Source: Succinivibrionaceae bacterium
Lineage (GTDB): Bacteria > Pseudomonadota > Gammaproteobacteria > Enterobacterales > Succinivibrionaceae
Length of the DNA: 64,000 bases
Reading direction: 5' to 3'
Assembly: GCA_019420905.1 (NCBI GenBank)
Contig: JAHZGH010000009.1
Coordinates: 124,001 to 188,000 of the forward strand
The notes under the pieces were generated by a model. That model made no database searches. It worked only from the letters and a program-made list of their open reading frames with translations, and was not told where the DNA came from. Made by a program: the position numbers and the translations under genes. This document shows, in pieces, positions 1 through 8,169 of this stretch; position 1 is the first letter of the stretch; every line of letters starts with the position of its first letter.

Positions 1-212
1 CTATTTGTTTATTAATTTATACAAACTCCTGCTTTATGTCGCAATTTTATATAATTTATTGATTTCTTGATAAAAATTAAGAGGCGATCACGAAAATTTT
101 AGACAAAAATGTATTATATTAAAAATGCGGTAAGTAAATATATTCCTGATTTATAAAATAAATCATATGAGTATATAAAAAATATATTATATTAGAATGA
201 GAGAAAGAAAAT

Positions 213-500
213 ATGGCTTTAACACGCGCAGAAATAGCAGATAGATTGATTGCTAAACTCAACATGCCTAAGGCTACAGCTCAAGATTTTGTCGATGTAT
301 TTTTTAAAACTATTGCCTCAACATTAGAAAATGGAGATATTGTCAAACTCACAGGCTTTGGCAATTTTGAACTTAAGCAGAAAAATTCTCGTCCAGGCCG
401 CAACCCTAAGACTGGAGAAAAAGTCATGATTACTCCTCGTCGTGTTACTACTTTTAAGGCTGGTCAAAAACTTCGCAATCGCATTGATGCAGAAAAATAA
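213..500 (+). CDS. ihfA: Integration host factor subunit alpha
   Basis: DNA-bending nucleoid protein that would pair with IHF-beta and bend DNA at specific sites in replication, recombination and transcription. The 95-residue product is a complete HU/IHF fold: N-terminal helices (about 1-45), then the beta-arm with RPGRNPKTGE and RRVTTF, where the conserved proline wedges into DNA. The IHF-alpha-type GFGNFEL segment and the length, close to the 99 residues of the E. coli protein, favour IHF-alpha over HU. A weak purine-rich Shine-Dalgarno (GAGAGAAAG) precedes the ATG. In gammaproteobacteria ihfA usually follows pheST, which would lie left of the window; this cannot be checked here. Confidence 0.9.
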   Translation: MALTRAEIADRLIAKLNMPKATAQDFVDVFFKTIASTLENGDIVKLTGFGNFELKQKNSRPGRNPKTGEKVMITPRRVTTFKAGQKLRNRIDAEK

Positions 501-521
501 AGTCTGCTTTTATAACAATAT

Positions 522-537
522 TGTGATCTTTTACACA
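522..537 (+). promoter_or_regulatory. CRP-like binding site upstream of the HPr-like gene
   Basis: TGTGATCTTTTACACA fits the CRP consensus TGTGA-N6-TCACA with one mismatch in the right half-site and AT-rich flanks. It lies about 65 bp before the HPr-like start. Inferred by eye only. Confidence 0.4.
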
Positions 538-599
538 AAATTTTGATATTATTGTGAAGTTTATTGATATTTAAATAAAATTAAAGGCTGAAATTCATT

Positions 600-860
600 A
601 TGAAAAGAATTGCTTATACCGTTAAAGATCGCGACGGAATGCATGCTCGCCCAGCAGGCGCTGTTATCAAAGCTGCAGGAGCATTCCGCTCGTCAATTGT
701 ACTTATACACAAGGATCGCAAAATTTCTTTAAAAGGCGGTATTTTTGGTCTTTTAGGTTTAGGTATTCGCTGTAATGATGATATCGTCTTAGAAATTGAT
801 GGCGACGATGAAATAGAAGCTGCAAACGCTATGACTAAAGCCTTAAACGATAACCTCTAA
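600..860 (+). CDS. HPr family phosphocarrier protein
   Basis: Small PTS-type phosphocarrier of 86 residues. The active-site signature GMHARPAG places the phosphorylatable histidine at position 15 and the supporting arginine at 17, as in classical HPr. The regulatory serine-46 region reads LKGGIFGLLGLGI, with glycine and a one-residue insertion where LKSIMGVMSLGI is usual, so HPr-kinase control through Ser46 is unlikely. No EI or EIIA gene is adjacent, so it could serve the general PTS or a nitrogen-type or regulatory PTS. A CRP-like box lies upstream and a perfect hairpin follows the stop. Confidence 0.85.
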   Translation: MKRIAYTVKDRDGMHARPAGAVIKAAGAFRSSIVLIHKDRKISLKGGIFGLLGLGIRCNDDIVLEIDGDDEIEAANAMTKALNDNL

Positions 861-869
861 TATTATCTG

Positions 870-886
870 CCCTGCCTAAGGCAGGG
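870..886 (+). terminator. Hairpin after the HPr-like gene
   Basis: A perfect 7-bp stem (CCCTGCC/GGCAGGG) with a 3-nt loop follows the stop codon. The downstream tract is only moderately T-rich. It separates the HPr-like gene from the convergent acetyltransferase. Confidence 0.6.
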
Positions 887-918
887 ATTATTTAGCTTTT
901 CATTATTTATTTACTATT

Positions 919-1449
919 CTATAAATCCATTCTTTTTTGCAGACAAAAAACTACATGAGGCATGTCTACGCCTCGATAGTGAACAATTTTTTCTCCTATT
1001 GGCTTCATCCCATTACGCAATGCGACTTTCTGCGACGCTGTATTAGTATTGCGGATTATAGAATACATTTTTTCTAATTTTAAGGTATTAAAGCCATACT
1101 CCAGGCATGCATGTGAGGCTTGCACTGCATAGCCTCTATGCCAATATTTGTATGCCAGAAGATAGCCTACTTCCGGAACCTGAGCACCTAGGTACTCCTG
1201 CATAGTAATGCCGCATTGCCCTATCATTTTCGAATTGCCTTTAAGCCACATCCCCCATAAACCAAAGCCGTAGTCATGATAACGTTTCATCTGCTTTTGC
1301 AGCCAAGCCAAACACTCTTCATGACTAAAAGCGCCGTTATAGGCATACATAACCCTATCGTCTTGCAAAATTCCCTTAAGATCTTCCAAAACACTTTCAT
1401 CCATTTCGCAAAGAAGTAGATCTTTTGTTTCTAATACTTGTTTTCTCAT
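919..1449 (-). CDS. GNAT family N-acetyltransferase (RimJ/RimL-like)
   Basis: 176-residue acetyl-CoA-dependent acetyltransferase of the Acetyltransf_3 type. Visible marks are the MIGQCGI strand, the VGYLL strand followed by the YWHRGYAVQA segment at the acetyl-CoA pyrophosphate-binding region, and the C-terminal NTASQKVALRNGM helix typical of RimJ/RimL relatives that acetylate protein N-termini or small amines. The substrate cannot be told from sequence. It stands alone between convergent HPr and the sugar porter, with its own AT-rich upstream region. Confidence 0.8.
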   Translation of the reverse strand: MRKQVLETKDLLLCEMDESVLEDLKGILQDDRVMYAYNGAFSHEECLAWLQKQMKRYHDYGFGLWGMWLKGNSKMIGQCGITMQEYLGAQVPEVGYLLAYKYWHRGYAVQASHACLEYGFNTLKLEKMYSIIRNTNTASQKVALRNGMKPIGEKIVHYRGVDMPHVVFCLQKRMDL

Positions 1450-1695
1450 AAAAATAAAAAATTTATTTAAAATAATTATAAATATTTCATATATCTATTG
1501 ATTATAAAGCCTATGATTACCTGTTTTTAAGAAAATTTAAAAATAAAGCTATAAGTCTTCTTACTTATCAAAAGTTAACATTAAAAAATTTTTAAAAACT
1601 AAATTCTGCTAAAAAATATGAGGCAGGAATTCATGTTGCCTTAAATAAAAAGCACTCTATTTTTTATATAGAGTGCAAATATTAGATAATATTTT

Positions 1696-3300
1696 TTACT
1701 TAGAGGCTAATGCGTTAGCAATTTCCTCAAGGCTTCTGCCTTTAGTTTCAGGCATCATAGCTAAGCACCAGATTAACTGCAATATCATCATAAAGGCAAA
1801 GAAGCCAAACATAAAGCCTGCATCAAAATTGGCAATTGCTATCGGGAATACCAAAGTTAAGCCCGCTGCAAAAATCCAATGAGTAAAGCTTCCTAAGGAC
1901 TGACCTGCAGCGCGATGCTCGTTAGGGAAAATTTCAGAAATGAAAACCCAAATAATAGTACCAGAACCAATTGCGTGTGCAGCGATAAAAACAATCATGC
2001 AGATAAGAACGGTCATACTTACGCCGCCTAAGCTCTCCGAAGCTTCGTGCTTAACAGCCAGAGCTTTATTATTAACCTGTTCAACGCTGTCGCCGTCGAA
2101 AGCTACATGCGTACCTGCATATACCTTTTCTGCAGTAGCATCAATCAAAGCTTTTTTGGCATTTTCATAATTAGCTAAAGCTTCAGCCTTATCTTTTTCA
2201 GTAAAATAAATTTCTCCGTTTTCCATTCTCATAAGCTGACTTGCGCTAGATGAAGTGTCAACAGCTGCGGATACTACCTTAAGCTCATGATAGTTAAAGA
2301 AAGCATAGGTACATACTGAAAGACTGACTATATATCCGACGCAGCCGATAACCAAAAGTGTTTTTCTTCCAAGAGCATCAATTAATCTGATGCCGACAAA
2401 AGTCATGATTAAATTAGTAATGCCTAAAGAAATGGAAGCTAAAATTGGATCTTCAATTCCAGCTAAGCCTAAAAGTCTAGGAGCAAAATATAAGATAATG
2501 TTAATGCCTGATAATTGATTAAAAGCAGCAATTAAGAAAGCAAACAAAATCGGATAACGAAGACGTCTTGTAAAGAATGCGCTCCTGCTTTGTTTTGAAG
2601 TATCCTCAGATAAAGCACTTTCCTTAACAGAAGCAACTAACTGGTCTAGCTGAGACTCAGTCATTTGCGGATTTATTAGAGAGAAAATCCTGCGTGCCTT
2701 AATTTCGTTTTTACCGTCAACAATAAGCCAGCGAGGAGATTCCGGTAAATAAAAGCACATAAAGGTATAAATTACGGAAGGTACAACCTGTATACCCAGC
2801 ATCCATCTCCACGCTGTAGTTTCCGGAGCAACGCTAGAAATTACGAAATTAGAAAAGAAAGCTACCAAGATGCCGAATACAATATTAAATTGAAATAGGC
2901 CTGTAAGCTTACCTCTATCTCCCGCAGGGGAAATCTCAGAGATAAATAAAGGTGCTGCAATTGTAGAAATACCAATACCAATGCCGCCGATAAAACGAAA
3001 TATAAAAAACGATGAAACATCCCAGGCAATAGCAGAGCCTAAAGCCCCTATTAAAAAAAGCACGCCATTTGCAATTAATGTTTTTTTACGGCCGTATTTT
3101 TTAGTAGGGATGCTGCCTATAAGAGCACCGAAAACAGTTCCCCATAATGCAGCAGAGATAGCAAGACCATGTAAAGTACCGCTTAATGACCACAATTGCT
3201 GAATTTTACTTTCAGCGCCGGAAATAACTACGGTATCAAAACCAAAGAGAAATCCTGCCAACGCTGATGTAATAGCCCACAGTAATAATTTCTTGTTCAT
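1696..3300 (-). CDS. MFS sugar porter family transporter with a large periplasmic insertion
   Basis: Proton-coupled sugar transporter (XylE/GalP/AraE family) of 534 residues in the inner membrane. Family motifs in order: GFDTVVISGA in TM1, GRKK after TM2, PESPRWL after TM6, QLSGIN in TM7, DALGRK after TM8 and PETKGRS at the C-terminus. The oddity is a polar segment of about 90 residues (roughly 343-435), rich in Ala, Lys and Glu, between the predicted ninth and tenth membrane segments, which makes it longer than the 460-490 residues of most bacterial relatives. It is divergent from a LacI regulator that sits next to a fructokinase-like gene, so fructose or another hexose is a plausible substrate. 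Confidence 0.88.
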   Translation of the reverse strand: MNKKLLLWAITSALAGFLFGFDTVVISGAESKIQQLWSLSGTLHGLAISAALWGTVFGALIGSIPTKKYGRKKTLIANGVLFLIGALGSAIAWDVSSFFIFRFIGGIGIGISTIAAPLFISEISPAGDRGKLTGLFQFNIVFGILVAFFSNFVISSVAPETTAWRWMLGIQVVPSVIYTFMCFYLPESPRWLIVDGKNEIKARRIFSLINPQMTESQLDQLVASVKESALSEDTSKQSRSAFFTRRLRYPILFAFLIAAFNQLSGINIILYFAPRLLGLAGIEDPILASISLGITNLIMTFVGIRLIDALGRKTLLVIGCVGYIVSLSVCTYAFFNYHELKVVSAAVDTSSSASQLMRMENGEIYFTEKDKAEALANYENAKKALIDATAEKVYAGTHVAFDGDSVEQVNNKALAVKHEASESLGGVSMTVLICMIVFIAAHAIGSGTIIWVFISEIFPNEHRAAGQSLGSFTHWIFAAGLTLVFPIAIANFDAGFMFGFFAFMMILQLIWCLAMMPETKGRSLEEIANALASK

Positions 3301-3386
3301 AATAAAAGTCCCAAAAATAAATTACGAATGGCCGCATATTGCCATATAGATAAATTGAAAATAATTAATCAATTCACAAATATCTT

Positions 3387-3400
3387 TGCAAAAATTTGCA
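3387..3400. promoter_or_regulatory. Candidate LacI operator, copy 1
   Basis: TGCAAAAATTTGCA, a near-perfect 14-bp palindrome about 90 bp upstream of the sugar porter start. It matches the perfect copy at 3614-3627 in the same intergenic region. Assignment to the adjacent LacI protein is inferred from position. Confidence 0.45.
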
Positions 3401-3613
3401 TAAATCTAATTATGTAAAAATTTTGTAAAAAATTAACCACTGTTTTTCTTGCTGCATTTTTAATTTTGACTGTGAAAAATCAGCACAAGTTAAACAAGAA
3501 ATAGCTAAAAAATGGGATTTTTATCAATAAGTTGAAAAAAATAAAAATCAGAACCAATAAAAATTAAAAATATTTTTATCTATGCAGAATAGTTTCCTGA
3601 TCTTAAAATTTAC

Positions 3614-3627
3614 TGCAAAATTTTGCA
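3614..3627. promoter_or_regulatory. Candidate LacI operator, copy 2
   Basis: TGCAAAATTTTGCA, a perfect 14-bp palindrome about 100 bp upstream of the lacI-type gene. LacI-family proteins bind as dimers to such sites. AT-rich palindromes also arise by chance in this genome, so support rests on the two similar copies. Confidence 0.45.
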
Positions 3628-3729
3628 TTAAAAATTATAATCATGTTCAAAAACTTAAAATAAAGTTTTCAAATCCTTTAATTTCGCTCTTATAATTTAA
3701 CCAAAATTTGTTTTAACGTCTTATCTAAC

Positions 3730-4734
3730 ATGGCTAATATTACCGAAATTGCAAAAGCATTAAATATCGCCCCTTCCACGGTCTCTAGAGCATTGAAAAA
3801 GCCTGCTATGGTTTCTTTGGAGACTAGACATAAAGTTTTGCGAATGGCAGAAAAACTAGGTTATTTGCAGCAATTGCGTGAAGATGCAGCCGTTGCAACT
3901 TCAAGCAAGCTTATTGGCGTAATAGTGGCCGATCTTACTAATCCGTTTTCCAATCAAATTGTAAAATCAGTACACGATACCTTAAAAGAAAAAGGCTATT
4001 CAGCTATTATCGGCTGTAACTATGAGCATGGCGGCTACGAAAATGAACTATTAAAACAGTGGGTATCATTAAACCTATTAGGCTTAATTATTATGCCCTC
4101 AGCAAAATTTGCAAAAACAATTAAACCTTCCGATCTTAGCTTGCCAGTAGTTTTAGTTGACAGAGATTGTCCAGAGCTTCCTTTTGACAGCGTTATCGAA
4201 GATAACCGTTTTGGAACACTGCAGACTTTAGAACATCTTAATAATTTAGGGCATAAAAAAATTGTCTTCCTTTCTGGTTCTCGATCAGTATATACCTTTA
4301 ATGAACGATGCTTAGGAGTTGAAGAAAGCAACATTAAAGCAGAAATAGTTGAAATCAATTCCGATATTTATGATGACTTGCTAATCGGAGCTTTTGAACA
4401 AACTAATATTTTAATGATGCGCAATAATTTTCAGCGTCCCACTGCTATTATCGGGGCAAATAATGTTATTACCTCAGGAATCTTGTATGCATTAAGCTTA
4501 AAAGGATTGAAAATACCTGCAGATGTTTCCGTTATTGCTTATGGAGACAGTGAATGGTGCCGTTTTTATCCAACACCTATTACTTCAGTATGCCAGCCCG
4601 TTGAGGAAATGGGGCGAGTTGCAGCTAATTTACTTTTAAACCGCATCGAAGGCAAACCTCTTTCTCAGCAAAAAATTTGTTTGAAATCTATGCTTATGCG
4701 TAGAGCTTCTACAGCCAATATTAATAAAATTTAA
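3730..4734 (+). CDS. LacI family transcriptional regulator (sugar island)
   Basis: 334-residue repressor. The N-terminal helix-turn-helix (about 3-25, ITEIAKALNIAPSTVSRALK) and hinge lead to a periplasmic-binding-protein-like sensor domain beginning with LIGVIVADLTNPF. It is divergent from the sugar porter and immediately upstream of the PfkB kinase, so it probably controls both in response to the sugar or its phosphate. No clear Shine-Dalgarno sequence is seen before the ATG, so the message may be leaderless or poorly translated. Two TGCAAA..TTTGCA palindromes in the divergent region are candidate operators. Confidence 0.88.
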   Translation: MANITEIAKALNIAPSTVSRALKKPAMVSLETRHKVLRMAEKLGYLQQLREDAAVATSSKLIGVIVADLTNPFSNQIVKSVHDTLKEKGYSAIIGCNYEHGGYENELLKQWVSLNLLGLIIMPSAKFAKTIKPSDLSLPVVLVDRDCPELPFDSVIEDNRFGTLQTLEHLNNLGHKKIVFLSGSRSVYTFNERCLGVEESNIKAEIVEINSDIYDDLLIGAFEQTNILMMRNNFQRPTAIIGANNVITSGILYALSLKGLKIPADVSVIAYGDSEWCRFYPTPITSVCQPVEEMGRVAANLLLNRIEGKPLSQQKICLKSMLMRRASTANINKI

Positions 4735-4752
4735 TCTTTTGTGGTGAATATA

Positions 4753-5652
4753 ATGTTAGATTTTTCAAAATATAAAGATAAAAGCATAACCTGCGCTGGA
4801 TTAGGAGAGGTTCTATTCGACGTCTATCCTACTGGACCTAAAATCGGTGGAGCTCCTGCCAATTTTGCATATCACTGTCAGCAAAATGGTCTTAAAGCTA
4901 TGGCTATAAGCTCTGTCGGTAAGGATAAATTGGGATTTATGGCTCGAGATCTTTTAGCCTGCAGGTTTTTACCGGCCCTGCTTTTAGAAAATGATAAGCC
5001 TACTGGTGCGGTAAACATCAAATTAAGTCATGACGGGGTACCAAGTTATACCTTCTTAGAAGATACCGCCTATGACAATATTCCAACTACTGATTTATTA
5101 TTGGAAACAGCCTCTGCATTAGATATGGTATGTTTCGGATCCTTAGCTCAACGCAATAGCATTTCACATAGAACTATAATGAATGTTTTAGATGCAATGC
5201 CTAAAGATTCGCTTAAGATCTTCGATGTAAATTTACGCCGCAATTATTATTCCAAATCTGTTATAGATGAATCTTTAAAACGCTCCCAAATTTTTAAATG
5301 CAATGAGGATGAATTACCAATCTTGTGCTCTATTGCTAACCTAAAAGAAAAAAGCTGCAGCGCTTATAATCAGTATTTAATCGATCAAGGAATTGAATGC
5401 TTTATTTTTACAGAAGGAGCATCTCAAAGTACTGTTTATTTAAACAATGAAATTTCTGTAATAAAAACTCCAGTAGTTAAAAATGTTGTAGATACTGTAG
5501 GAGCCGGGGATTCATTCACCGCAACCCTAATAAGTCAGCTTATGAAAGGCAAATCTTTAAGGGAAGCTCATCATAAAGCTGTTGATTTGGCCGCATATGT
5601 TTGTACGCAAAAAGGCGCTATGCCGGATATTCCTTATGATCTAATAAAATAA
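4753..5652 (+). CDS. PfkB family carbohydrate kinase, fructokinase-like
   Basis: Ribokinase/PfkB-fold sugar kinase that would phosphorylate the imported sugar with ATP; fructose to fructose-6-phosphate is most likely. Evidence is the N-terminal GLGEVLFDVYPTG and KIGGAPANFAYH segments, typical of fructokinases, and the C-terminal PfkB signature DTVGAGDSFTA with the catalytic aspartate. The product is 299 residues from the ATG at 4753; an upstream in-frame GTG at 4741 is possible but has no better ribosome site. It follows the LacI gene by 18 bp, indicating a two-gene operon. A related kinase such as 2-keto-3-deoxygluconate kinase is less likely. Confidence 0.82.
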   Translation: MLDFSKYKDKSITCAGLGEVLFDVYPTGPKIGGAPANFAYHCQQNGLKAMAISSVGKDKLGFMARDLLACRFLPALLLENDKPTGAVNIKLSHDGVPSYTFLEDTAYDNIPTTDLLLETASALDMVCFGSLAQRNSISHRTIMNVLDAMPKDSLKIFDVNLRRNYYSKSVIDESLKRSQIFKCNEDELPILCSIANLKEKSCSAYNQYLIDQGIECFIFTEGASQSTVYLNNEISVIKTPVVKNVVDTVGAGDSFTATLISQLMKGKSLREAHHKAVDLAAYVCTQKGAMPDIPYDLIK

Positions 5653-5657
5653 CAAAA

Positions 5658-5689
5658 AGCTCCCCTTTCAACGTATGAAACGGGGGGCT
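5658..5689. terminator. Hairpin after the PfkB kinase
   Basis: AGC-CCCC/GGGG-GCT arms extended by TTTCA/TGAAA around a 5-nt loop, just after the kinase stop codon. The T-rich tract is better on the minus strand. Confidence 0.5.
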
Positions 5690-5786
5690 ATGTGATTTTA
5701 TATAGCTATATTTTAAATTCAGACATTATTATTGATAATAAAAAAGTTATTTATATAAGCCGTAAATTTATCTTTAAATATTTTCT

Positions 5787-5802
5787 TGTGATCCGTTTTA
5801 CA
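5787..5802 (+). promoter_or_regulatory. CRP-like binding site upstream of the TIM-barrel gene
   Basis: TGTGATCCGTTTTACA: full left half-site TGTGA, six-base spacer and TTACA in place of TCACA. It is about 205 bp before the start codon. Confidence 0.35.
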
Positions 5803-6007
5803 AAAATTTTCCTTTTTTTACCAATAAAAAAAATTTTTTTTGCTGTTTTCTAAATTTTAGATTCAAGCTTGCGATCTTCTTTGCAAATCAAATAATTGGC
5901 TATTGTAAATTTATTGACGACGTATAAACTGAAATTATTAATTATTTCGAATTTCAATAAGTTTTTATAAATATTACAAAGATCTTTATTTTAAATAGGA
6001 GCAGAGC

Positions 6008-6934
6008 ATGGCCTTAGATAAAAAATCCTATATCATTCCTTCTGTATTATTAGCAGAGGCCTATTATAGTCGTAAGGATGATGAAAAATTCATTATCTCA
6101 AAAGTAGAACATGTAATCCAGGACGGCTTTTTTAAGTCTCTAGAACTGCTCCCTATCACCGATGCTAAACTAAGAAAAAAAGTAGCTTCCGCTTTAAAAA
6201 CCAAAGGCTGTAATATTTCAAGCTGCGTAGTTTGGACTAACGAATCTTTATGCAAAGCTGCAGCAAACATAAATGATTTAGATGAGACCAAACGCAAAAA
6301 AGCTGTGGATGCGATAAAGTCTATTGTAGATGGAGCCTATGAAACTGGTGCTACGCATATCGGCATCAGTGCAGGTCCTAATGTAGGTATTTTAGAAAGA
6401 TCTTCAGCTTATAAGGCCTTGATTAAATCTATTGGCGAAATTGCTGATTATACTAATAAAAACAATCTAACTGTGCTTTTAGAACCATCAGATTGCTTTA
6501 AGCACAATAAAAACCTCTTAACGAGTACCTATGACGCCAGAGAACTGCTTGAAATAATTTCTAAAGAATATTCAAATGTCAAATTAAGCTTAAATACAGC
6601 TCATGTATCTTTAAATCGTGAAGATTTATGTGAAGCTATTGATTTAGCTGCTCCTTTTATTGAAAGAGTTCATCTTTCAAACGCAATTTTAGATTTACAT
6701 AATCCTTTATACGGAAGTCATCGTATCCTGCCAGATTTACCTGGATTCTTGACTGCAAAAGTTGCGGAACAAATATTCTCTCACGCATATAAGGCTAATA
6801 TAAATAAAGATACGGGAATTAAGGCTGCTGTTGAATTAAGACAAGATAATATAAATTTAAAAGATCGCGCTTTTGAATTCAGTACTGATTTCTTAAAACA
6901 AATTATGCTGGAGTTCTATCTTAGCAATAAATAA
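6008..6934 (+). CDS. Sugar phosphate isomerase/epimerase-like TIM-barrel protein
   Basis: 308-residue member of the xylose-isomerase-like TIM-barrel/AP-endonuclease-2 superfamily. The barrel strands carry the usual acidic and histidine metal-ligand pattern: VLLEPSD in the middle, LSLNTAHVSL with a histidine, ERVHLSNA with the next histidine, and AVELRQ near the end. Members isomerise or epimerise keto sugars using Mn, Mg or Co. Substrate unknown; position beside the sugar island suggests a ketose or its derivative. A good AGGAG ribosome site precedes the ATG. Transcribed alone, with a CRP-like box upstream and a strong terminator after it. Confidence 0.72.
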   Translation: MALDKKSYIIPSVLLAEAYYSRKDDEKFIISKVEHVIQDGFFKSLELLPITDAKLRKKVASALKTKGCNISSCVVWTNESLCKAAANINDLDETKRKKAVDAIKSIVDGAYETGATHIGISAGPNVGILERSSAYKALIKSIGEIADYTNKNNLTVLLEPSDCFKHNKNLLTSTYDARELLEIISKEYSNVKLSLNTAHVSLNREDLCEAIDLAAPFIERVHLSNAILDLHNPLYGSHRILPDLPGFLTAKVAEQIFSHAYKANINKDTGIKAAVELRQDNINLKDRAFEFSTDFLKQIMLEFYLSNK

Positions 6935-6950
6935 TTTTATTCACTCATAT

Positions 6951-6980
6951 AAAAAAGCAGGAGCATAGCCCTGCTTTTTT
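6951..6980 (+). terminator. Rho-independent terminator
   Basis: AAAAAAGCAGG and CCTGCTTTTTT pair around a short loop and run into a T tract, 17 bp after the stop of the TIM-barrel gene. Probably bidirectional, also serving the convergent DeoR gene. Confidence 0.8.
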
Positions 6981-7096
6981 TATATATTTTTCTAGCAAAA
7001 TTCATTTAATTTATTGATTAATATCATATAAATAATTTCTTGTATTAACAGGCAATAGCTTTTTTGCCATCGTTGAGCCTTATGCTTTAATGCTTT

Positions 7097-7855
7097 TTAG
7101 ACAAGCTTTAATTCAATATGATTATTCTGCAATATTTCTCGAGCATTATCTGGCAAGGCTGTATCCGAAATCATCATATCTAATTCATTTAATTTGACTG
7201 CTACATAAGTAGCAACCTGCGAGTATTTTGAGGAATCACAGATCAAAACTTTTCTTCTTGCTGCTTTTACAGCTGCTTGCTTGACAACTACCTTATCAAC
7301 ATCAGGAGTAGTAATGCCTCGACAATCCCAAGATGAAGCCGACAAAAAAGCAATATCAAAACTTAAAGACTCAATGCTGCGGGCTGCAAGAATTCCTACT
7401 GCGGACATATTTTGCGGCCGCAACTGGCCTCCCGTATGAATAACATTGTCCATACCGTGATCTGATAAAAAATTTAATACTGCAAAATCATTAGTAACAA
7501 TAGTCAGATCTTCTCTATTGGTTAAAAAATGCGCTAAAGCTAAAGATGTAGTACCTGCATCCAAATATATACAAGCTCCATCTGGAATAATAGTAGTAGC
7601 AAAACGTCCAATACGCTCTTTTTCTGCAGCCGCCATTTCAGCTTTAGCTACGCGTGAAGGCTCTATGCTAAGCTTCTTAGAAATCTGCACGCCGCCGCTT
7701 ACAGAAACAACTAGCCCCTCATGTTCAAGCTTTTCTAGGTCTCGTCGCACCGTCATATGAGATACATCTAGAAGATTAACTAAGTCATTAACTGATACTG
7801 CGCCTCTAAGCTTTACACATTCTAAAATCTTCTGCCTTCTTTCAACTGGTAACAT
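7097..7855 (-). CDS. DeoR family transcriptional regulator
   Basis: Repressor of 252 residues from the preferred ATG at 7855, which has a GGAG ribosome site; an in-frame ATG 42 bp upstream has none. The N-terminal winged helix includes RRQKIL and VNDLVNLLDVSHMTVRRDL, the classical DeoR motif. The C-terminal sensor domain has the DAGTT phosphosugar-binding loop, the VTND motif and HTGGQLR. DeoR proteins usually sense phosphorylated sugar intermediates. It is divergent from the acid-sugar operon at 8170, its most likely target, where a tetronate-phosphate or other pathway intermediate may be the inducer. Confidence 0.87.
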   Translation of the reverse strand: MLPVERRQKILECVKLRGAVSVNDLVNLLDVSHMTVRRDLEKLEHEGLVVSVSGGVQISKKLSIEPSRVAKAEMAAAEKERIGRFATTIIPDGACIYLDAGTTSLALAHFLTNREDLTIVTNDFAVLNFLSDHGMDNVIHTGGQLRPQNMSAVGILAARSIESLSFDIAFLSASSWDCRGITTPDVDKVVVKQAAVKAARRKVLICDSSKYSQVATYVAVKLNELDMMISDTALPDNAREILQNNHIELKLV

Positions 7856-8169
7856 TACATACTCCGAAGCTACGAGGGAAAAGCTATAACTACCCATATA
7901 TTATAAACTACTCAAATATTAACTTGTTAAAACATATACAAACATTTTTTAACAATAAATAACCTTATTTTTTCTTATAATTCTTTAAAGTTAACATTAA
8001 ATATTTAAATTTTGTTAAATTTTGTATTTTATACTTATTGATATATATGCCGTTTTATTAATATAAAAATAAATAAAGCCAAAATTTTGATCTCTTTCAC
8101 AGCTTTATAACAATATTTAACTAAAATTAACATAGTTATATTTGTTTCACCTAAAAAGAGGGCTTTATT
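7856..8169. other. Divergent promoter region, deoR / acid-sugar operon
   Basis: 314 bp, strongly AT-rich, no gene. Apart from a CRP-like box near 8085-8101 I see no convincing operator. Confidence 0.5.
8085..8101 (+). promoter_or_regulatory. CRP-like binding site upstream of the acid-sugar operon
   Basis: TTTTGATCTCTTTCACA: complete right half-site TCACA and a TTTGA left half-site six bases away, about 70 bp before the first gene of the operon. Confidence 0.38.

Larger units (their letters stand above)
3301..3729. other. Divergent promoter region between sugar porter and LacI
   Basis: 429 bp of AT-rich DNA without a credible gene. It must hold the promoters of the sugar porter (left) and the LacI regulator (right), plus two related palindromes described separately. 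Confidence 0.6.
5653..6007. other. Intergenic region before the TIM-barrel protein
   Basis: 355 bp, very AT-rich, no credible gene. It holds the kinase terminator and a CRP-like box at 5787-5802, and presumably the promoter of the gene at 6008. Confidence 0.5.

Noticed and set aside
4035..4358. 107-codon minus-strand frame inside the LacI gene
   Set aside because: Fully antisense to a well-supported regulator and without a family match.
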